Shown piece after piece: positions 17,032 through 27,300 of a stretch of DNA of 64,000 bases; within the stretch, counting starts at the first letter, position 1, and the number at the start of each line of letters is the position of its first letter. This DNA is from DYJE01 sp041660385. GTDB lineage: Bacteria; Desulfobacterota; Desulfobacteria; Desulfobacterales; Desulfolunaceae. The notes beneath the pieces were generated by a model, which saw nothing but the letters and a program-made list of their open reading frames with translations, was not told the origin of the DNA and did no database searches. Made by a program: the position numbers and the translations under genes. The stretch is from positions 21,094-85,093 of the forward strand of contig JBAZWJ010000020.1 in the NCBI GenBank assembly GCA_041660385.1, read 5' to 3'.

Positions 17032-17859
17032 TTGAAAAATATAATTGATGCAAATTATTTCCGTATTCCTGAGCTGAAACTATTTCTGGATTCATCCCCT
17101 GATAACTGTGTCGTTTTTTCGGACTATGCATGTATGGAAGCCTATAAAGGAAACTCAATAATTTGTATAAGTGAATCTTTAAAAATTATTTCAGATCACC
17201 CATCGCAAGTAATAGTTCTAAAAGGTACAGAGAAAATTGCAAGCATTACAACAGAGCCCTTTGAAATAGACGGATTTATTGATCCAGATCAAACATCTGA
17301 CTTTAAACAATTTTGTCGCTATGTAGATATGGCTTCGAACGGTAATGCAAAACTAAAACGCCAAATTCTTGATCATGGCGAAGTGGCCAACAACCATTTC
17401 AAAAAAATGTTGTACGACGCTAAACATCTTGGCCAAGCATTTACCGATATTTCTAAATCATATAGCAAAGATGAATTGAGAGAGCTTAGATCAATTAAAT
17501 CTTTCGATTATGACTTTGAGTGTTCTGACAATTTGATGAAGAAATTAATTAATGGAATTCACTTAATGTCTAAGTTTTGCCATGAAAATATTACCCAAAA
17601 AACACCAGTTCCAAAAATTGAGAACTATTACAATTCATATTTATTCCGATTCTCTCTTTGTGGTTACCTTTTAGCACTGAGATGGGTCACTTCTGGCGGT
17701 GCCTGCGGAGTAAACGCTGAAAAATTACGTAACGATGTAGTTGATATGCACTACGCTACATATGCAACATACTTCGATGGCCTATTAACAAATGATAAGA
17801 AACTCACATCAATTTATAACGATGCACGTTTTTGGTTAGATGCTGTTTTTAGGCATTAA
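17032..17859 (+). CDS. PIN-like domain protein (putative ribonuclease), TTG start
   Basis: A 275-residue protein, AT-rich against its neighbours. The N-terminus MKNIIDANYFRI and the C-terminal HYATYATYFDGLLTNDKKL resemble the first acidic strand and the D..T.D core of PIN ribonucleases, with a large helical insert between. The only in-frame start before the IDAN strand is TTG at 17032; an in-frame stop lies 12 bases upstream. No antitoxin ORF is seen next to it, so it is either an orphan or not a VapC-type toxin. Signs of transfer: base composition, poor ribosome-binding site, and repeats downstream. Confidence 0.6.
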   Translation: MKNIIDANYFRIPELKLFLDSSPDNCVVFSDYACMEAYKGNSIICISESLKIISDHPSQVIVLKGTEKIASITTEPFEIDGFIDPDQTSDFKQFCRYVDMASNGNAKLKRQILDHGEVANNHFKKMLYDAKHLGQAFTDISKSYSKDELRELRSIKSFDYDFECSDNLMKKLINGIHLMSKFCHENITQKTPVPKIENYYNSYLFRFSLCGYLLALRWVTSGGACGVNAEKLRNDVVDMHYATYATYFDGLLTNDKKLTSIYNDARFWLDAVFRH

Positions 17860-18018
17860 CAACACGATGAAAGTGATTACAAAAAGCTGCGCTCGTTCTT
17901 GATGCCTCTGAGTTTAACGTTATTGAGAAATTGGTGGAATAATTCATTGAACGTTGGACGTTGAGCGTTGGACGTTCATTTTTTTAAAATTATTTAGACG
18001 TTCAAACCAATAAACACC
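17860..18018 (+). other. Spacer with possible coding remnant and degenerate repeat
   Basis: From ATG at 17867, deleting one A in the run ACAAAAAGCT would give a continuous 24-codon reading, MKVITKAALVLDASEFNVIE and KLVE then TAA. As it stands the frame is broken. This may be the end of a decayed gene or chance. From 17947 to 17980 lies the GTTGGACGTT-type repeat also seen at 13617. Confidence 0.3.
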
Positions 18019-19728
18019 ATGGAAAACCTAAGCACACATCACATCACCATCCTATTCCTCGGCCTTGGAATTCTTCTTGGTCTGGCCCGTATTCTGGGTG
18101 AGATCGCCCAGCGATTCCGGCAACCGGCTGTTATTGGTGAACTTCTGGCGGGAATTCTTTTAGGCCCCACGGTTTTTGGTCATCTTTCACCGGGACTCTG
18201 CGCCATGCTTTTTCCAAGGCAGGGTCCGAACGCCATCGCACTTGACACCATTTCCAATGTGGCCATCGTGCTGTTTCTCATGGTGGCGGGAATTGAAGTG
18301 GATCTTTCCACCGTGTGGCGTCAGGGGAAGCTTGGCTTGAAAGTGGGGGCAACAAGCATCATCATCCCCTTTGCCATCGGATTTGTTCTGGCTTTCAAAG
18401 CGCCGGTAATTTTCGGAGGCGGAATGGAAGCCGATCCGCTCGTGTTCTCGCTGTTCATTGCCATTGCCCTTTCCATTTCCGCCCTTCCGGTTATCGCCAA
18501 AACACTGATGGACATGGACCTATATCGAACGGATCTGGGTATGGTGGTGGTGAGTGCGGCCATTTTCAACGATCTGGTGGGCTGGATTCTTTTCGCTGTG
18601 GTGCTGGGTCTTATGGAGAATATGGCCAGCGGCAGTCATTCCATCATGATGACACTGGTGTTGATCCTCGGATTCGCCGGTCTGATGCTGACCATTGGCC
18701 GCACCCTGATTCACAAAGCCCTGCCTTTTGTCCAGGCGTATACACGCTGGCCCGGCGGGGAACTCAGTTTTGCCGTGATCCTCGCCATTTTTGGGGCTGC
18801 GTTCACTGAATGGATTGGCATCCATGCGATTTTCGGAGCGTTCCTCGTAGGTGCTGCGGTGGGAGATTCCTCCCATTTGCGTGAACGAACCCGTTTTACT
18901 ATCGCTCATTTTGTGTCGTTCATCTTTGCCCCTGTTTTCTTTGCCAGCATCGGCCTAAAAGTGGATTTTTTCACCCATTTCAATCCCGGGCTTGTGGTCA
19001 CCGTCATTTCCTTTGCCTGCGTTTGTAAACTTGCAGGCGGAACTCTCGGAGCTTTCTGGGGTGGAATGCCGCGTCACGAATCATGGGCAGTGGGTTTTGC
19101 CATGAACTCCCGTGGAGCCATGGAAATCATCCTCGGACTTCTGGCCCTTCAGGCCGGTATTATCCATCAGGAACTGTTCGTGGCGCTTGTTGTCATGGCC
19201 ATTGTCACCTCCATGATCAGCGGGCCTATCATGCGAATGATCCTTAAACCGGAAAGAGTCTGGCGCTTGCAGGATGCCCTTTCTTCCAAACTTTTCCTTC
19301 GGGAGCTGAAAGCCGTGACACGGCAGGAAGCCATCCATGAACTGACCGAAGCGGCCTGCTCCCAGTTGAATCTTTCTGCTGAAACCGTTGAAGCGTCAGT
19401 GTGGGCCAGAGAAGAAGCCATGAGTACCGGTATCGGAAACGGTGTGGCATTGCCCCATGCCCGGATTCCAGGACTTAAAGAAGCCATGGTGGTCATGGGT
19501 GTTTCAGATTCCGGTATCGATTTCGACGCCCCGGATGACAGACTGGCCCATGTGTTGTTTCTCATCCTCACCCCTGCAAATGATCCAGGTGTTCAACTCA
19601 CCATCGCATCAGAACTGGCAAGGCTTTTCAGAAAACCCCATATGCTGGATCAAATCCTCAGGACACGGAGTTTCACCGACTTCATCGCTTTTTTAAGGGC
19701 GTCGGCTCCGGTGGAGCATGCTTCATAA
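18019..19728 (+). CDS. Monovalent cation:proton antiporter (CPA2) with C-terminal EIIA-Ntr domain
   Basis: Inner-membrane Na+/K+:H+ exchanger of the Kef/CPA2 type, 569 residues. About 12-13 membrane spans fill residues 8-410, with typical motifs RQPAVIGELLAGILLGPT, VVVSAAIFNDLVGWILFA and FAPVFFASIGLKVD. Residues about 420-565 form a PTS EIIA(Ntr)-like domain with the phosphorylatable His480 in GVALPHARIPG. The fusion suggests that transport is set by a phosphotransfer state or by docking, which is inference. No Shine-Dalgarno sequence is evident before the ATG. The next gene's promoter begins right at its stop codon. Confidence 0.92.
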   Translation: MENLSTHHITILFLGLGILLGLARILGEIAQRFRQPAVIGELLAGILLGPTVFGHLSPGLCAMLFPRQGPNAIALDTISNVAIVLFLMVAGIEVDLSTVWRQGKLGLKVGATSIIIPFAIGFVLAFKAPVIFGGGMEADPLVFSLFIAIALSISALPVIAKTLMDMDLYRTDLGMVVVSAAIFNDLVGWILFAVVLGLMENMASGSHSIMMTLVLILGFAGLMLTIGRTLIHKALPFVQAYTRWPGGELSFAVILAIFGAAFTEWIGIHAIFGAFLVGAAVGDSSHLRERTRFTIAHFVSFIFAPVFFASIGLKVDFFTHFNPGLVVTVISFACVCKLAGGTLGAFWGGMPRHESWAVGFAMNSRGAMEIILGLLALQAGIIHQELFVALVVMAIVTSMISGPIMRMILKPERVWRLQDALSSKLFLRELKAVTRQEAIHELTEAACSQLNLSAETVEASVWAREEAMSTGIGNGVALPHARIPGLKEAMVVMGVSDSGIDFDAPDDRLAHVLFLILTPANDPGVQLTIASELARLFRKPHMLDQILRTRSFTDFIAFLRASAPVEHAS

Positions 19729-19757
19729 TTGACAGGAAACCCTGGTTCCATTATAGT
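19729..19757 (+). promoter_or_regulatory. Sigma-70-type promoter of dapL
   Basis: A perfect -35 TTGACA (19729-19734), a 17-base spacer and -10 TATAGT (19752-19757). The -35 starts on the base after the antiporter stop codon. Transcription would begin near 19764, about 74 bases before the dapL ATG. Confidence 0.8.
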
Positions 19758-19837
19758 GGCCAGCAAAATTCGATATATAAATCCGGATAGTTCAAGATAA
19801 AATAATGCTTTTAGCGCTTTAAAGGAGACCGTTAGCC

Positions 19838-21058
19838 ATGATCAGAATCAATGACCATTACCTGAAACTCAAAGCATCGTATCTGTTTTCCGATATTGCC
19901 AAACGGGTTTCGGCCTTCCAGCAAGCAAATCCGGACAGGGATATCATCAGACTTGGAATCGGGGACGTGACACGGGCTCTTCCCCAGGCATGCATCGATG
20001 CCTTTCACAAAGCCGTGGACGAAATGGCGGCTGACAAAACATTCAGGGGTTATGGCCCGGAGCAGGGATACGATTTCCTGCGTGAATCCATTGCGGAAAA
20101 CGACTACAGAAAACGCGGGGCCGACATTGCAGCCGATGAAATCTTCATCAGTGACGGTGCCAAATGCGACACGGGCAACATTCAGGAAATCTTTTCCACA
20201 GACATCAAAATCGCCATTCCCGACCCGGTTTATCCCGTATACCTGGACACCAACGTCATGGCCGGACGAACCGGCGCTTTTAAAGACGGCAAATACGAAG
20301 GTATCACCTATCTGGATTGCACCTGGGACAACCAGTTCAACCCCGAACTGCCCAAGGAGCCGGTGGACCTGATCTACCTCTGCTTCCCCAACAACCCCAC
20401 CGGAGCCACTATCACCAAAGACGCCCTCAAAACCTGGGTGGATTATGCCAAAAAGAACAAGGCTCTAATCCTTTACGATGCGGCTTATGAAGCGTTTATC
20501 ACCGATGACAGCCTTCCCCGTTCGATTTATGAAATCGAAGGGGCAAGGGATGTGGCCATTGAATTCAGAAGCTTTTCAAAAACAGCCGGATTCACCGGAA
20601 CACGCTGCGCCTTTACCGTGGTTCCCAAATCCCTCATGGCCTATGACAAGGACGGTGGAACGCACTCCATCCACGGATTATGGAACCGCAGACACACCAC
20701 CAAATTCAACGGCGTGTCCTACCCTGTTCAACGGGCCACAGAAGCGGTTTACAGCGAAGAAGGGAAAAAACAGGTCAAAGAGCTGATAAGCTACTATCTG
20801 AAAAATGCAGCCCTGATTCGTAAGGAAATGGGCGGCCTGGGTTACGATCTGGTGGGCGGAGACAACTCTCCTTACATCTGGATCAACGGGAAAACCGATT
20901 CCTGGGAATTCTTTGACAAACTTCTGAACAAAGCCGGTGTGGTGGTAACTCCTGGCGCGGGTTTCGGAAAATGCGGCGAAGGTTACATCCGAATCAGCTC
21001 ATTCAACAGTTATGAAAACGTTGAACGGGCCATCGCACGGATCAAGGATGTGTTATAA
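19838..21058 (+). CDS. dapL: LL-diaminopimelate aminotransferase
   Basis: PLP-dependent class I aminotransferase that converts tetrahydrodipicolinate directly to LL-diaminopimelate, a short route to lysine and peptidoglycan. It has 406 residues. The start MIRINDHYLKLKASYLFSDI is characteristic of DapL. Other marks are GIGDVTRALP, FRGYGPEQGYDFLRE, CFPNNPTGATIT and the PLP Schiff-base lysine in FRSFSKTAGFTGTRC. AAAGGAGA upstream of the ATG is a strong ribosome-binding site. Cytoplasmic; single-gene unit behind a strong promoter. Confidence 0.97.
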   Translation: MIRINDHYLKLKASYLFSDIAKRVSAFQQANPDRDIIRLGIGDVTRALPQACIDAFHKAVDEMAADKTFRGYGPEQGYDFLRESIAENDYRKRGADIAADEIFISDGAKCDTGNIQEIFSTDIKIAIPDPVYPVYLDTNVMAGRTGAFKDGKYEGITYLDCTWDNQFNPELPKEPVDLIYLCFPNNPTGATITKDALKTWVDYAKKNKALILYDAAYEAFITDDSLPRSIYEIEGARDVAIEFRSFSKTAGFTGTRCAFTVVPKSLMAYDKDGGTHSIHGLWNRRHTTKFNGVSYPVQRATEAVYSEEGKKQVKELISYYLKNAALIRKEMGGLGYDLVGGDNSPYIWINGKTDSWEFFDKLLNKAGVVVTPGAGFGKCGEGYIRISSFNSYENVERAIARIKDVL

Positions 21059-21158
21059 AAAAAATGAACGTCCAATAGCGGATGAGGGCCATTTTTACGG
21101 TTTATGTTGAATGATTTTACTTTTAATGTAACCCCCGATAAAAAAGCCCATCCTTTAT

Positions 21159-21272
21159 TGATGAACTCGTAAAAGTCGCCTGATGGTTATGAACAATGTA
21201 GGGGCGGGTTCCAAACCCGCCCGTATTGATGAAGCGAACATGTTGCAGGGCAGGTTTAGAACCTGCCCCTAC
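21159..21272. repeat. Mosaic: left end of the 44.5-kb element joined to two REP-like palindromes
   Basis: 21159-21197 (GATGAACTCGTAAAAGTCGC, then CTGATGGTTATG) matches the left end of the element at 44528. It is followed at once by the palindrome GTAGGGGCGGGTTCC/AAACCCGCCC (21198-21224) and a second, GCAGGGCAGGTTTAGAACCT and GCCCCTAC (21245-21272). This fills most of the 365-base gap after dapL; no gene is seen there. Confidence 0.7.
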
Positions 21273-21423
21273 GGCCGCTCCTGCCCCCATGTTTACCAAA
21301 CCATTGTTTATTCCTTTTGAGTTTTGGCTATTTAAGAAAAATTGGCTCTCATGACATTCCGTTGTGTTGAGACACGTAAAAAAGCCGCGTGCCCCACATG
21401 CTAAAACTCACCTGTCACACTTC

Positions 21424-22182
21424 TTATGATTCCATATTTTCATGATATTTTTTCAGAACAACGCCCCACCACACGCAAGCCGCAATCATCAACACAACTC
21501 CGATGAAAAAAGAGAGCTTTGCAAGAGTCGTATCATAGGCCAGCAGCCCTGTTTCCGTGAGAATGTATTCCCAGTCGTGAAAGCCATAAGGCGATGACGA
21601 ACCCACATTGCCACCTATAAGGGGAAGGGTAAGACTTCTGGCGTCACCGATATACGGTGAGATATCCAGAAAATTCAAGCCAAACCACCAGAGACAGAAA
21701 CCGGCCGCAAACGTGTCTCTTGTTTTCACCAGGAAAACCCCCATGCATATCAAAGGCATGGAAAGCTGACCCAATGTCCCGCCCAGTGACATGATCAGAT
21801 GGCTGAACGGCCTCATAAAAACATGGCCAGCTTCATGAAACGGGAGATTGACAAGATGCCAGAAGCCAAAGCCTCCACCTTCCCCATCTTTTCCCGTAAA
21901 GATCAGAATCAGGCCCCACAAAGAAAAAAACACGGCAAACCCTATTCTTAACACAAGATCCGTTGAATCCACCTGGGGTTTGACATAGAACAGAAGTAAA
22001 GCTACCCATGATTCCTCGCCCTCATCCGGCTGATCATTCGTGCTGTTATTCGTCCGGCCTTCTCCTGCGATACATTCAGAATTTGAAAAACTTCTTTTTT
22101 TGTATCGGGAAAAGATCAGTCCACATCTCGGACATTCATTTTGTTCGGAATTGGATTCAAAACCACATGACGGACAGTGCAT
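21424..22182 (-). CDS. Zinc-ribbon membrane protein with HEAGH motif (putative M50-like metalloprotease)
   Basis: A 252-residue protein. The N-terminal zinc ribbon has two Cys pairs (CPSCGFESNSEQNECPRCG), followed by a polar linker and then about five membrane spans. The second membrane region carries NLPFHEAGHVFM; HEXXH suggests a site-2-protease-like or rhomboid-neighbour metalloprotease, and a second Asp/Asn ligand may be in LNFLDISPYIGDAR. The start at 22182 is set by GGAAGGAG six bases upstream; an in-frame start at 22221 is not supported. No known family name is assigned. Possible intramembrane protease or a zinc-binding membrane protein; substrate unknown. Confidence 0.65.
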   Translation of the reverse strand: MHCPSCGFESNSEQNECPRCGLIFSRYKKRSFSNSECIAGEGRTNNSTNDQPDEGEESWVALLLFYVKPQVDSTDLVLRIGFAVFFSLWGLILIFTGKDGEGGGFGFWHLVNLPFHEAGHVFMRPFSHLIMSLGGTLGQLSMPLICMGVFLVKTRDTFAAGFCLWWFGLNFLDISPYIGDARSLTLPLIGGNVGSSSPYGFHDWEYILTETGLLAYDTTLAKLSFFIGVVLMIAACVWWGVVLKKYHENMES

Positions 22183-22321
22183 AGATCTCCTTCCTACCGG
22201 GTTTCGGGTTGATATGACCAAGGCCTGACTGTCAATAAATGGCCTGAATATAACGTTTTATAACAGCATGTTATTATTTCGTCCACAAAAAGTGGCAGAC
22301 CACAAAACTCCGTGAAATTAT

Positions 22322-22350
22322 TTGACTTGATCGTCCTTATGAACTATGTT
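22322..22350 (+). promoter_or_regulatory. Sigma-70-type promoter upstream of degV
   Basis: -35 TTGACT (22322-22327), 17-base spacer, -10 TATGTT (22345-22350). This would give a leader of about 108 bases before the ATG at 22465. Confidence 0.5.
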
Positions 22351-22464
22351 CGTAATCATTAGGGCCACATATCGATACCATTTCAGACTCTTTTTTAATA
22401 GAGATCTGTCATTTTTTATTTGTTTTGGCCATTTGATTTACAAACACGTATAAGCAGGTAGGTT

Positions 22465-23328
22465 ATGGCGGAAAAAGTTGGAATTATTGCAGACAGTACG
22501 GCGGATTTCCCGCGCAACATGATGGAAGAACTCAATATTACGAGTGCACCCATACATGTCATTGTGGATGGTGAACAATTTCTCGACGGAATAAGTATTA
22601 CGAAAAAAGACGTGATCACTTATCTGAAAAAAGGAAAGCACGTCAGTACTTCTCCGCCGTCTCCTCACGAATACGCAGAAATATTTGATGATATGCTCCA
22701 GAAATATGACCGAGTGGTTTCCTTTCATGTCTCAAGCAATTTTTCCGATTGCTACAAAAGCGCAAAAAACGCATTGAATCTATTATTCCAGGACCAGGAA
22801 GACAAGGTCGAAGTCATTGATACCGGCTCTGTTTCAGGTGGCCAGGCTCTTATCGTAAAAAAAGCAAGAGAGCTGATCAATCAGGGCACTCCGACCGGCA
22901 AGCTTTATAAACGGCTTGTTCCTTATATGAAAAACAGCCCTCTTTGTTTCACCGTTGAAGATCTGAAATGGATGAAAAAAGGAGGCCGCCTTGGCACCTT
23001 TTCCGCAATGATCGGAACACTATTCAATATCAAACCCGTTATCGGACTAATCAAGGCAGAGCTCAAGCCTGTTGGACGATACAAAGGAAAAGATCTGGCG
23101 ATAGCTGGAATGATAAGGAAAGCCGTTGATATCAGCCGTCAGATTGGAGGGCCATACGAAATATGGGTATCACACATTGATGATCAGGATTCAGCTGAAT
23201 TCATGAGGAAAAACCTTTCAGAGCAGCTTGAAAAACCCATAACCGAAATCAGAATGGTTGAAATTGGATCCACCATCGCAGCCCATGCCGGTCCTGGTTG
23301 CTGCGGATGGGCTATTATGCCGGGGTAA
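22465..23328 (+). CDS. DegV family fatty-acid-binding protein
   Basis: A 287-residue DegV-fold protein; members bind a fatty acid and in Gram-positives serve fatty-acid kinase FakA. The N-terminus GIIADSTADFPRNMMEE, the STSPPSPHEY segment and LKWMKKGGRLGTFSAMIG are standard DegV features. No FakA-like kinase gene is near. The start follows AGGTAGGTT. Single-gene unit convergent with the frameshifted lipoprotein gene. Confidence 0.93.
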   Translation: MAEKVGIIADSTADFPRNMMEELNITSAPIHVIVDGEQFLDGISITKKDVITYLKKGKHVSTSPPSPHEYAEIFDDMLQKYDRVVSFHVSSNFSDCYKSAKNALNLLFQDQEDKVEVIDTGSVSGGQALIVKKARELINQGTPTGKLYKRLVPYMKNSPLCFTVEDLKWMKKGGRLGTFSAMIGTLFNIKPVIGLIKAELKPVGRYKGKDLAIAGMIRKAVDISRQIGGPYEIWVSHIDDQDSAEFMRKNLSEQLEKPITEIRMVEIGSTIAAHAGPGCCGWAIMPG

Positions 23329-23390
23329 TACTGAAAAGCAGTCATGAATGGAAGGTCATTGTGAAATATCGAAAGTAGATAAAAAAATCA

Positions 23391-23418
23391 GCGAGGCGGG
23401 TTTAGAACCCGCCCCTAC
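23391..23418. repeat. REP-like palindrome between convergent genes
   Basis: GGCGGGTTTAGAACCCGCC followed by CCTAC. On the minus strand the hairpin is followed after about nine bases by TTTTTTT (near 23381-23387), so it may also end transcription of the lipoprotein gene. Confidence 0.75.
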
Positions 23419-23445
23419 AAAGCCAAGCCGAGAAACCACTGTTCA

Positions 23446-24313
23446 TCAGTTGTCCGAAATCAGCAGCTGTGAATCAAAAGACTTCACTATATCCCCAGGA
23501 TTTTCACACAAGACCATCAGGTTTCTGAATTTTTTCAAAGCATTCACATGGATATCATCTTTGGAATCGCCATCAGGCGTAGACGATTTGAGAAAGTCAT
23601 TTGCGCTTACTTTGCACAGGTCTGCCACGGCCATAAAGCACTCCTGAGACTCTGCAAGTTTGTTGTTTTCACCAAATCTTGCCGAGTAATAGAGAAGGGC
23701 ATCAAACAAGGCGTATGCATCCTGCCATTCTCCTTCAGGGGTTTTGTCCATGAGTGTGTATGCTGCCGTAAGCATATCCGATAGATCGGGTTTGGAGCAT
23801 TCCCATTCACCCAGACGATAGACACTTGACTTTAATGTGCTGTCAAGGAATCCCTGTTTGGCAGGGATATTGCCAAGAGCTCCGGTTTTTAAGGTAAGGC
23901 AGCGTTCGATGTTTTTTGCGCCGGATGGGAATACAACTGAAACGGATGCGCTTTCCTGAAGATCCACCGCAGGTTTGACCGTGATGGAAAGCTTTGAGTA
24001 AACATCTGCTGAATCAGATTTGGCTGAAGAAACGGATTCTTTGCCCCCCTGAGGGTGTGACCGTCAAAGCCAAGTCGGTGGTCGTTTCAAGGGCACCTTC
24101 GGGTATTTCAAGAATGACAGTTGTGCCATCCGGGATGGCCACGCTTATGGCACCGCCTGTGGCAGAAGAAACCTCCATTTTCCCGGAATACGATCCACTA
24201 TCACCTGATCCGGACCCTGACTTGCTGCATCCTGAGCAGGCAACGATCATCGCAATAAGAACTGCACTGAAACCTGATCCTGTTGCGATCCGGTTCATGA
24301 TTCCCTTGTTCAT
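23446..24313 (-). pseudogene. Lipoprotein gene with a frameshift in a G6 tract
   Basis: Two reading frames make one protein of about 288 residues. The first part starts MNKGIMNRIATGSGF at 24313, behind GGAGG, and has a lipobox ending IVAC, then a Gly/Ser linker and a predicted beta segment (ISVAIPDGTTVILEIPEGA). It runs off frame at the six G of the minus strand (C6 at 24044-24049) and stops at 24014. With one G fewer, translation continues KESVSSAKSDSADVYSKLS into the second frame, which stays open to 23446. The reading is smooth across the join, so the break is a single-base event: phase variation, recent decay or a sequence error. It follows the giant surface-protein gene by 69 bases and is probably co-transcribed. 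Confidence 0.8.
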
Positions 24314-24381
24314 TATTCTATCCTCCCTCGTAACCACGAGTAATATTCTATTAAATGGCGTAAACCCTCGACTATCCCTTC

Positions 24382-27300
24382 TTATTCTTCATCATCAAAC
24401 GGGATAACCGTGTACTGGATATTCGAAAAAGTTACTGTTCTGTTCGTTCCATCGGTTCCTGAAGCGTATACGAAACCAACATGGACAGGGTCGTTGAACG
24501 TCAGGGTAATGGCCGTCGCATTTGTCCAAGTTTCACCATCGGCGCTGTAGCCGGTGATAAACTGATTGCTTCCACGGTTGTAATGCATACGGACATAATA
24601 TCCATTTCCAGCCGCATCAAAGTTTGTCAGAAGCGTGGTTGCGTCACCAGCCGTTGGTCTGTAACGGGTTACCTTGTTCCAGGCCGTGTTGCCCGAATTA
24701 CGCATCAGCATGGATGTGATATGTTTTCCATTGGCCGGAAGTGATCCGTCAGCGGAAAGGCCTTCACGCAATTCGATACCGGCTTGAGTGTTGCCCACAG
24801 CACTGTCAAAGGTTATCCGTGCTATAAAATCAAAGCCCTCGGTTTCCCGGGTGAAAACAAAATACCCGTTATCCGAATTCCCGGTAAACCCTGTGGACCC
24901 GTCACCGGTCATAACAAGCGTCTGGTCCGTACTGGTGAATGACCCGGCGCCGTTTCCAAAACCGATGCTTCCGGTTCTGGAACAGTTGAGCGTCAGGGTA
25001 AAATCACCTGTCGTTCCGCCTGTATTGGATATTTTGATGTAATGAATTCCCCTGTCAAGGCCCTGGGCATAGATGGGTGTTGTTACCGCAATATTTTCGT
25101 ATCCTGAAATCACCTCACCTTTGCCGTTATACAAGGTGAACGTGAGAGGCGTTACCGCATAACCGCTGACACCTGCAATGGTTGCTGACAAGTAGGATCC
25201 TTCATCCGGGGCGTCAAAGCCGAAATATTTGACGCCGTTTGCCGTCATGGCCATGGTGGTGGTGCTGACCGGGGCAACCGAAGCACCGTTTGCCACCACA
25301 TGGAGATCGTAAGTCCCTGTCTGGCTGTCGTTGTAACTCTTCACAACACCATAATAAGTATGGGGAACACAGTCCACACCCACCGTACAATTCGGAGTGT
25401 AATTGATTCTGAAATTTTCCCCGTCACTTGCGCCGCTTCCATTATCATTCGAGGTCAGTGTGCCGCACATCTCGTTTTTAAGATACCCGAACGAATCGAT
25501 GGCTGTCGCACCGTCGGTTGTGTAAAGGCCTACCGTTCCGGGGTTTGTCCCTTCCGGTCCAGCGACGATGCGGAAATAATCCCTGTCACCGGTTATTCCG
25601 ATAGCGCCCTCATCAAAGCGGATGTGGCCATTTTCCCAGACAGCACCTGTGGCACCTCGTCTTACAAGGGTGGAGGCTTCGCACTCATCCCCATGGTCAT
25701 CGGTGCCGGTGGTGAACCGGATATAAAGCTGATAGTCGCCCGTTTCATGGGGCGCATACCCTCTGACTTTAACATAGAAGCGCCTGACCTGCGCCGCAGC
25801 GGAGTTCACGTAATAATCCATTCCGAAATTGTAACCGTCGGTTTTGTCAAAATCCGAATCATCGTTACTGATCACAAGGTTGTACATCCCTCCCTCATTG
25901 AGGAAAAGGTATCCGTAAGTATCCGTATTCCCAGTGGTATAGACGCGAAGCACCCCAGGACCGGTCACATCAAAGTAATAGTAATCGTAATCGCCTTCCA
26001 GATCGACGCCGCCTGTGGTGTACGATGCCGTATTTCCGGCAAAAGTCAGTTGCCGTGCTGTTTCGTAATCGTTACCCTGGGAATTCCCGTTACCATCATT
26101 GTCTCTGCTGGTCGGGGTTACAAGAGCATAAGTCAGAGTATAACTCCCCGTGTTCATGGCGAACTGGGGTTTGGCCGAAAGATAATAAGTAGAACCCGCC
26201 GTCACATCGTATTCAAGAATGCCTGAACTGCTGTGAGTCAGACGCCGATCCGACGAATCAGTAAGCTTCATCATGATATCGATGGTCCCTGAAACCGTAA
26301 TTCGCACACGACTTGTTGATGCTGCCGTGAAGCTGAAATAATCGATATCGCCGGGCTCTTCGATAACCCCTGAGTGATCGGTAACGAGATTCCCCATGGG
26401 CGTCCCGGTATATGTGTCACTCCAGTCGTCTGTCTGATCAATGTGAAGGGTGTAATCCCCGATCTTGCTCGTATCCTGCATACACGTAACGATGTAATAA
26501 GTCCCCGCAGGAAGCGTAAATTTCTTTTTAAAATTCTGACCAACGCCATTGTAACCTTCATAAACTACGTTATCATCTGGAACTTCGACGACAACGGGGG
26601 GGGCGTCAGAAGTTAGCCTTTTCAAAACGCCGTATGTTCCAGATCCTCCTGATGTATAAATAGTATAAGAATTCGGAGAAGTTACAACCAGCTTGAACGC
26701 ATCTGGATCATAGCTCCACTGAAATCCAGAACTTTTCGCCGTTTCAAAATGTCCTTCGAAACTATTGTAAGCATAATGATCTCTTGCTTCGCTGGCATCA
26801 GCCACATCATTTCCGTAATCATCGAAATCCACGGAAAGGAGATAGGCAAGACCTGCCGCTCCGGTCACTCGAACGTAATATGATCCGGGATTCACGGTTC
26901 TGCTGATGATTCCTGAATTATCCACCGGAGGTGCCAATGCAGGCTGCCAGTAGGTGGTGTTCGTTGGAAGTTGAGCCGCGCCTGAAGCTGCCAGAATACA
27001 CCTGTAGTACAAACTGTTATACAGGACAATTTCGTTCACTATATAACTGAGCGCAGACTCCCACGTTGGAATATTCGCCCTGGATTGCGGGAAATGGGGG
27101 TTTGCTGTTCTGATGTCCTCTCTGGACACAAGAACGTTTCCGTAAGAATCGAGAAGTTCCGTCACAACAGCACCGCTTGAAGCAGCCCAGTCCGACATGA
27201 CTTTCACAGTTCCTTTGTATGGAAGATCAACCCTGTAATAATCCACATCGCTGGCAGAACTAATAGTCCCCGGTTCTTTTTTGAAATAAAGCAAAGGTGT

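Noticed and set aside
25300..26226. 308-codon open frame on the plus strand
   Set aside because: Antisense to the giant surface gene whose repeats are clear; a by-product of its composition.
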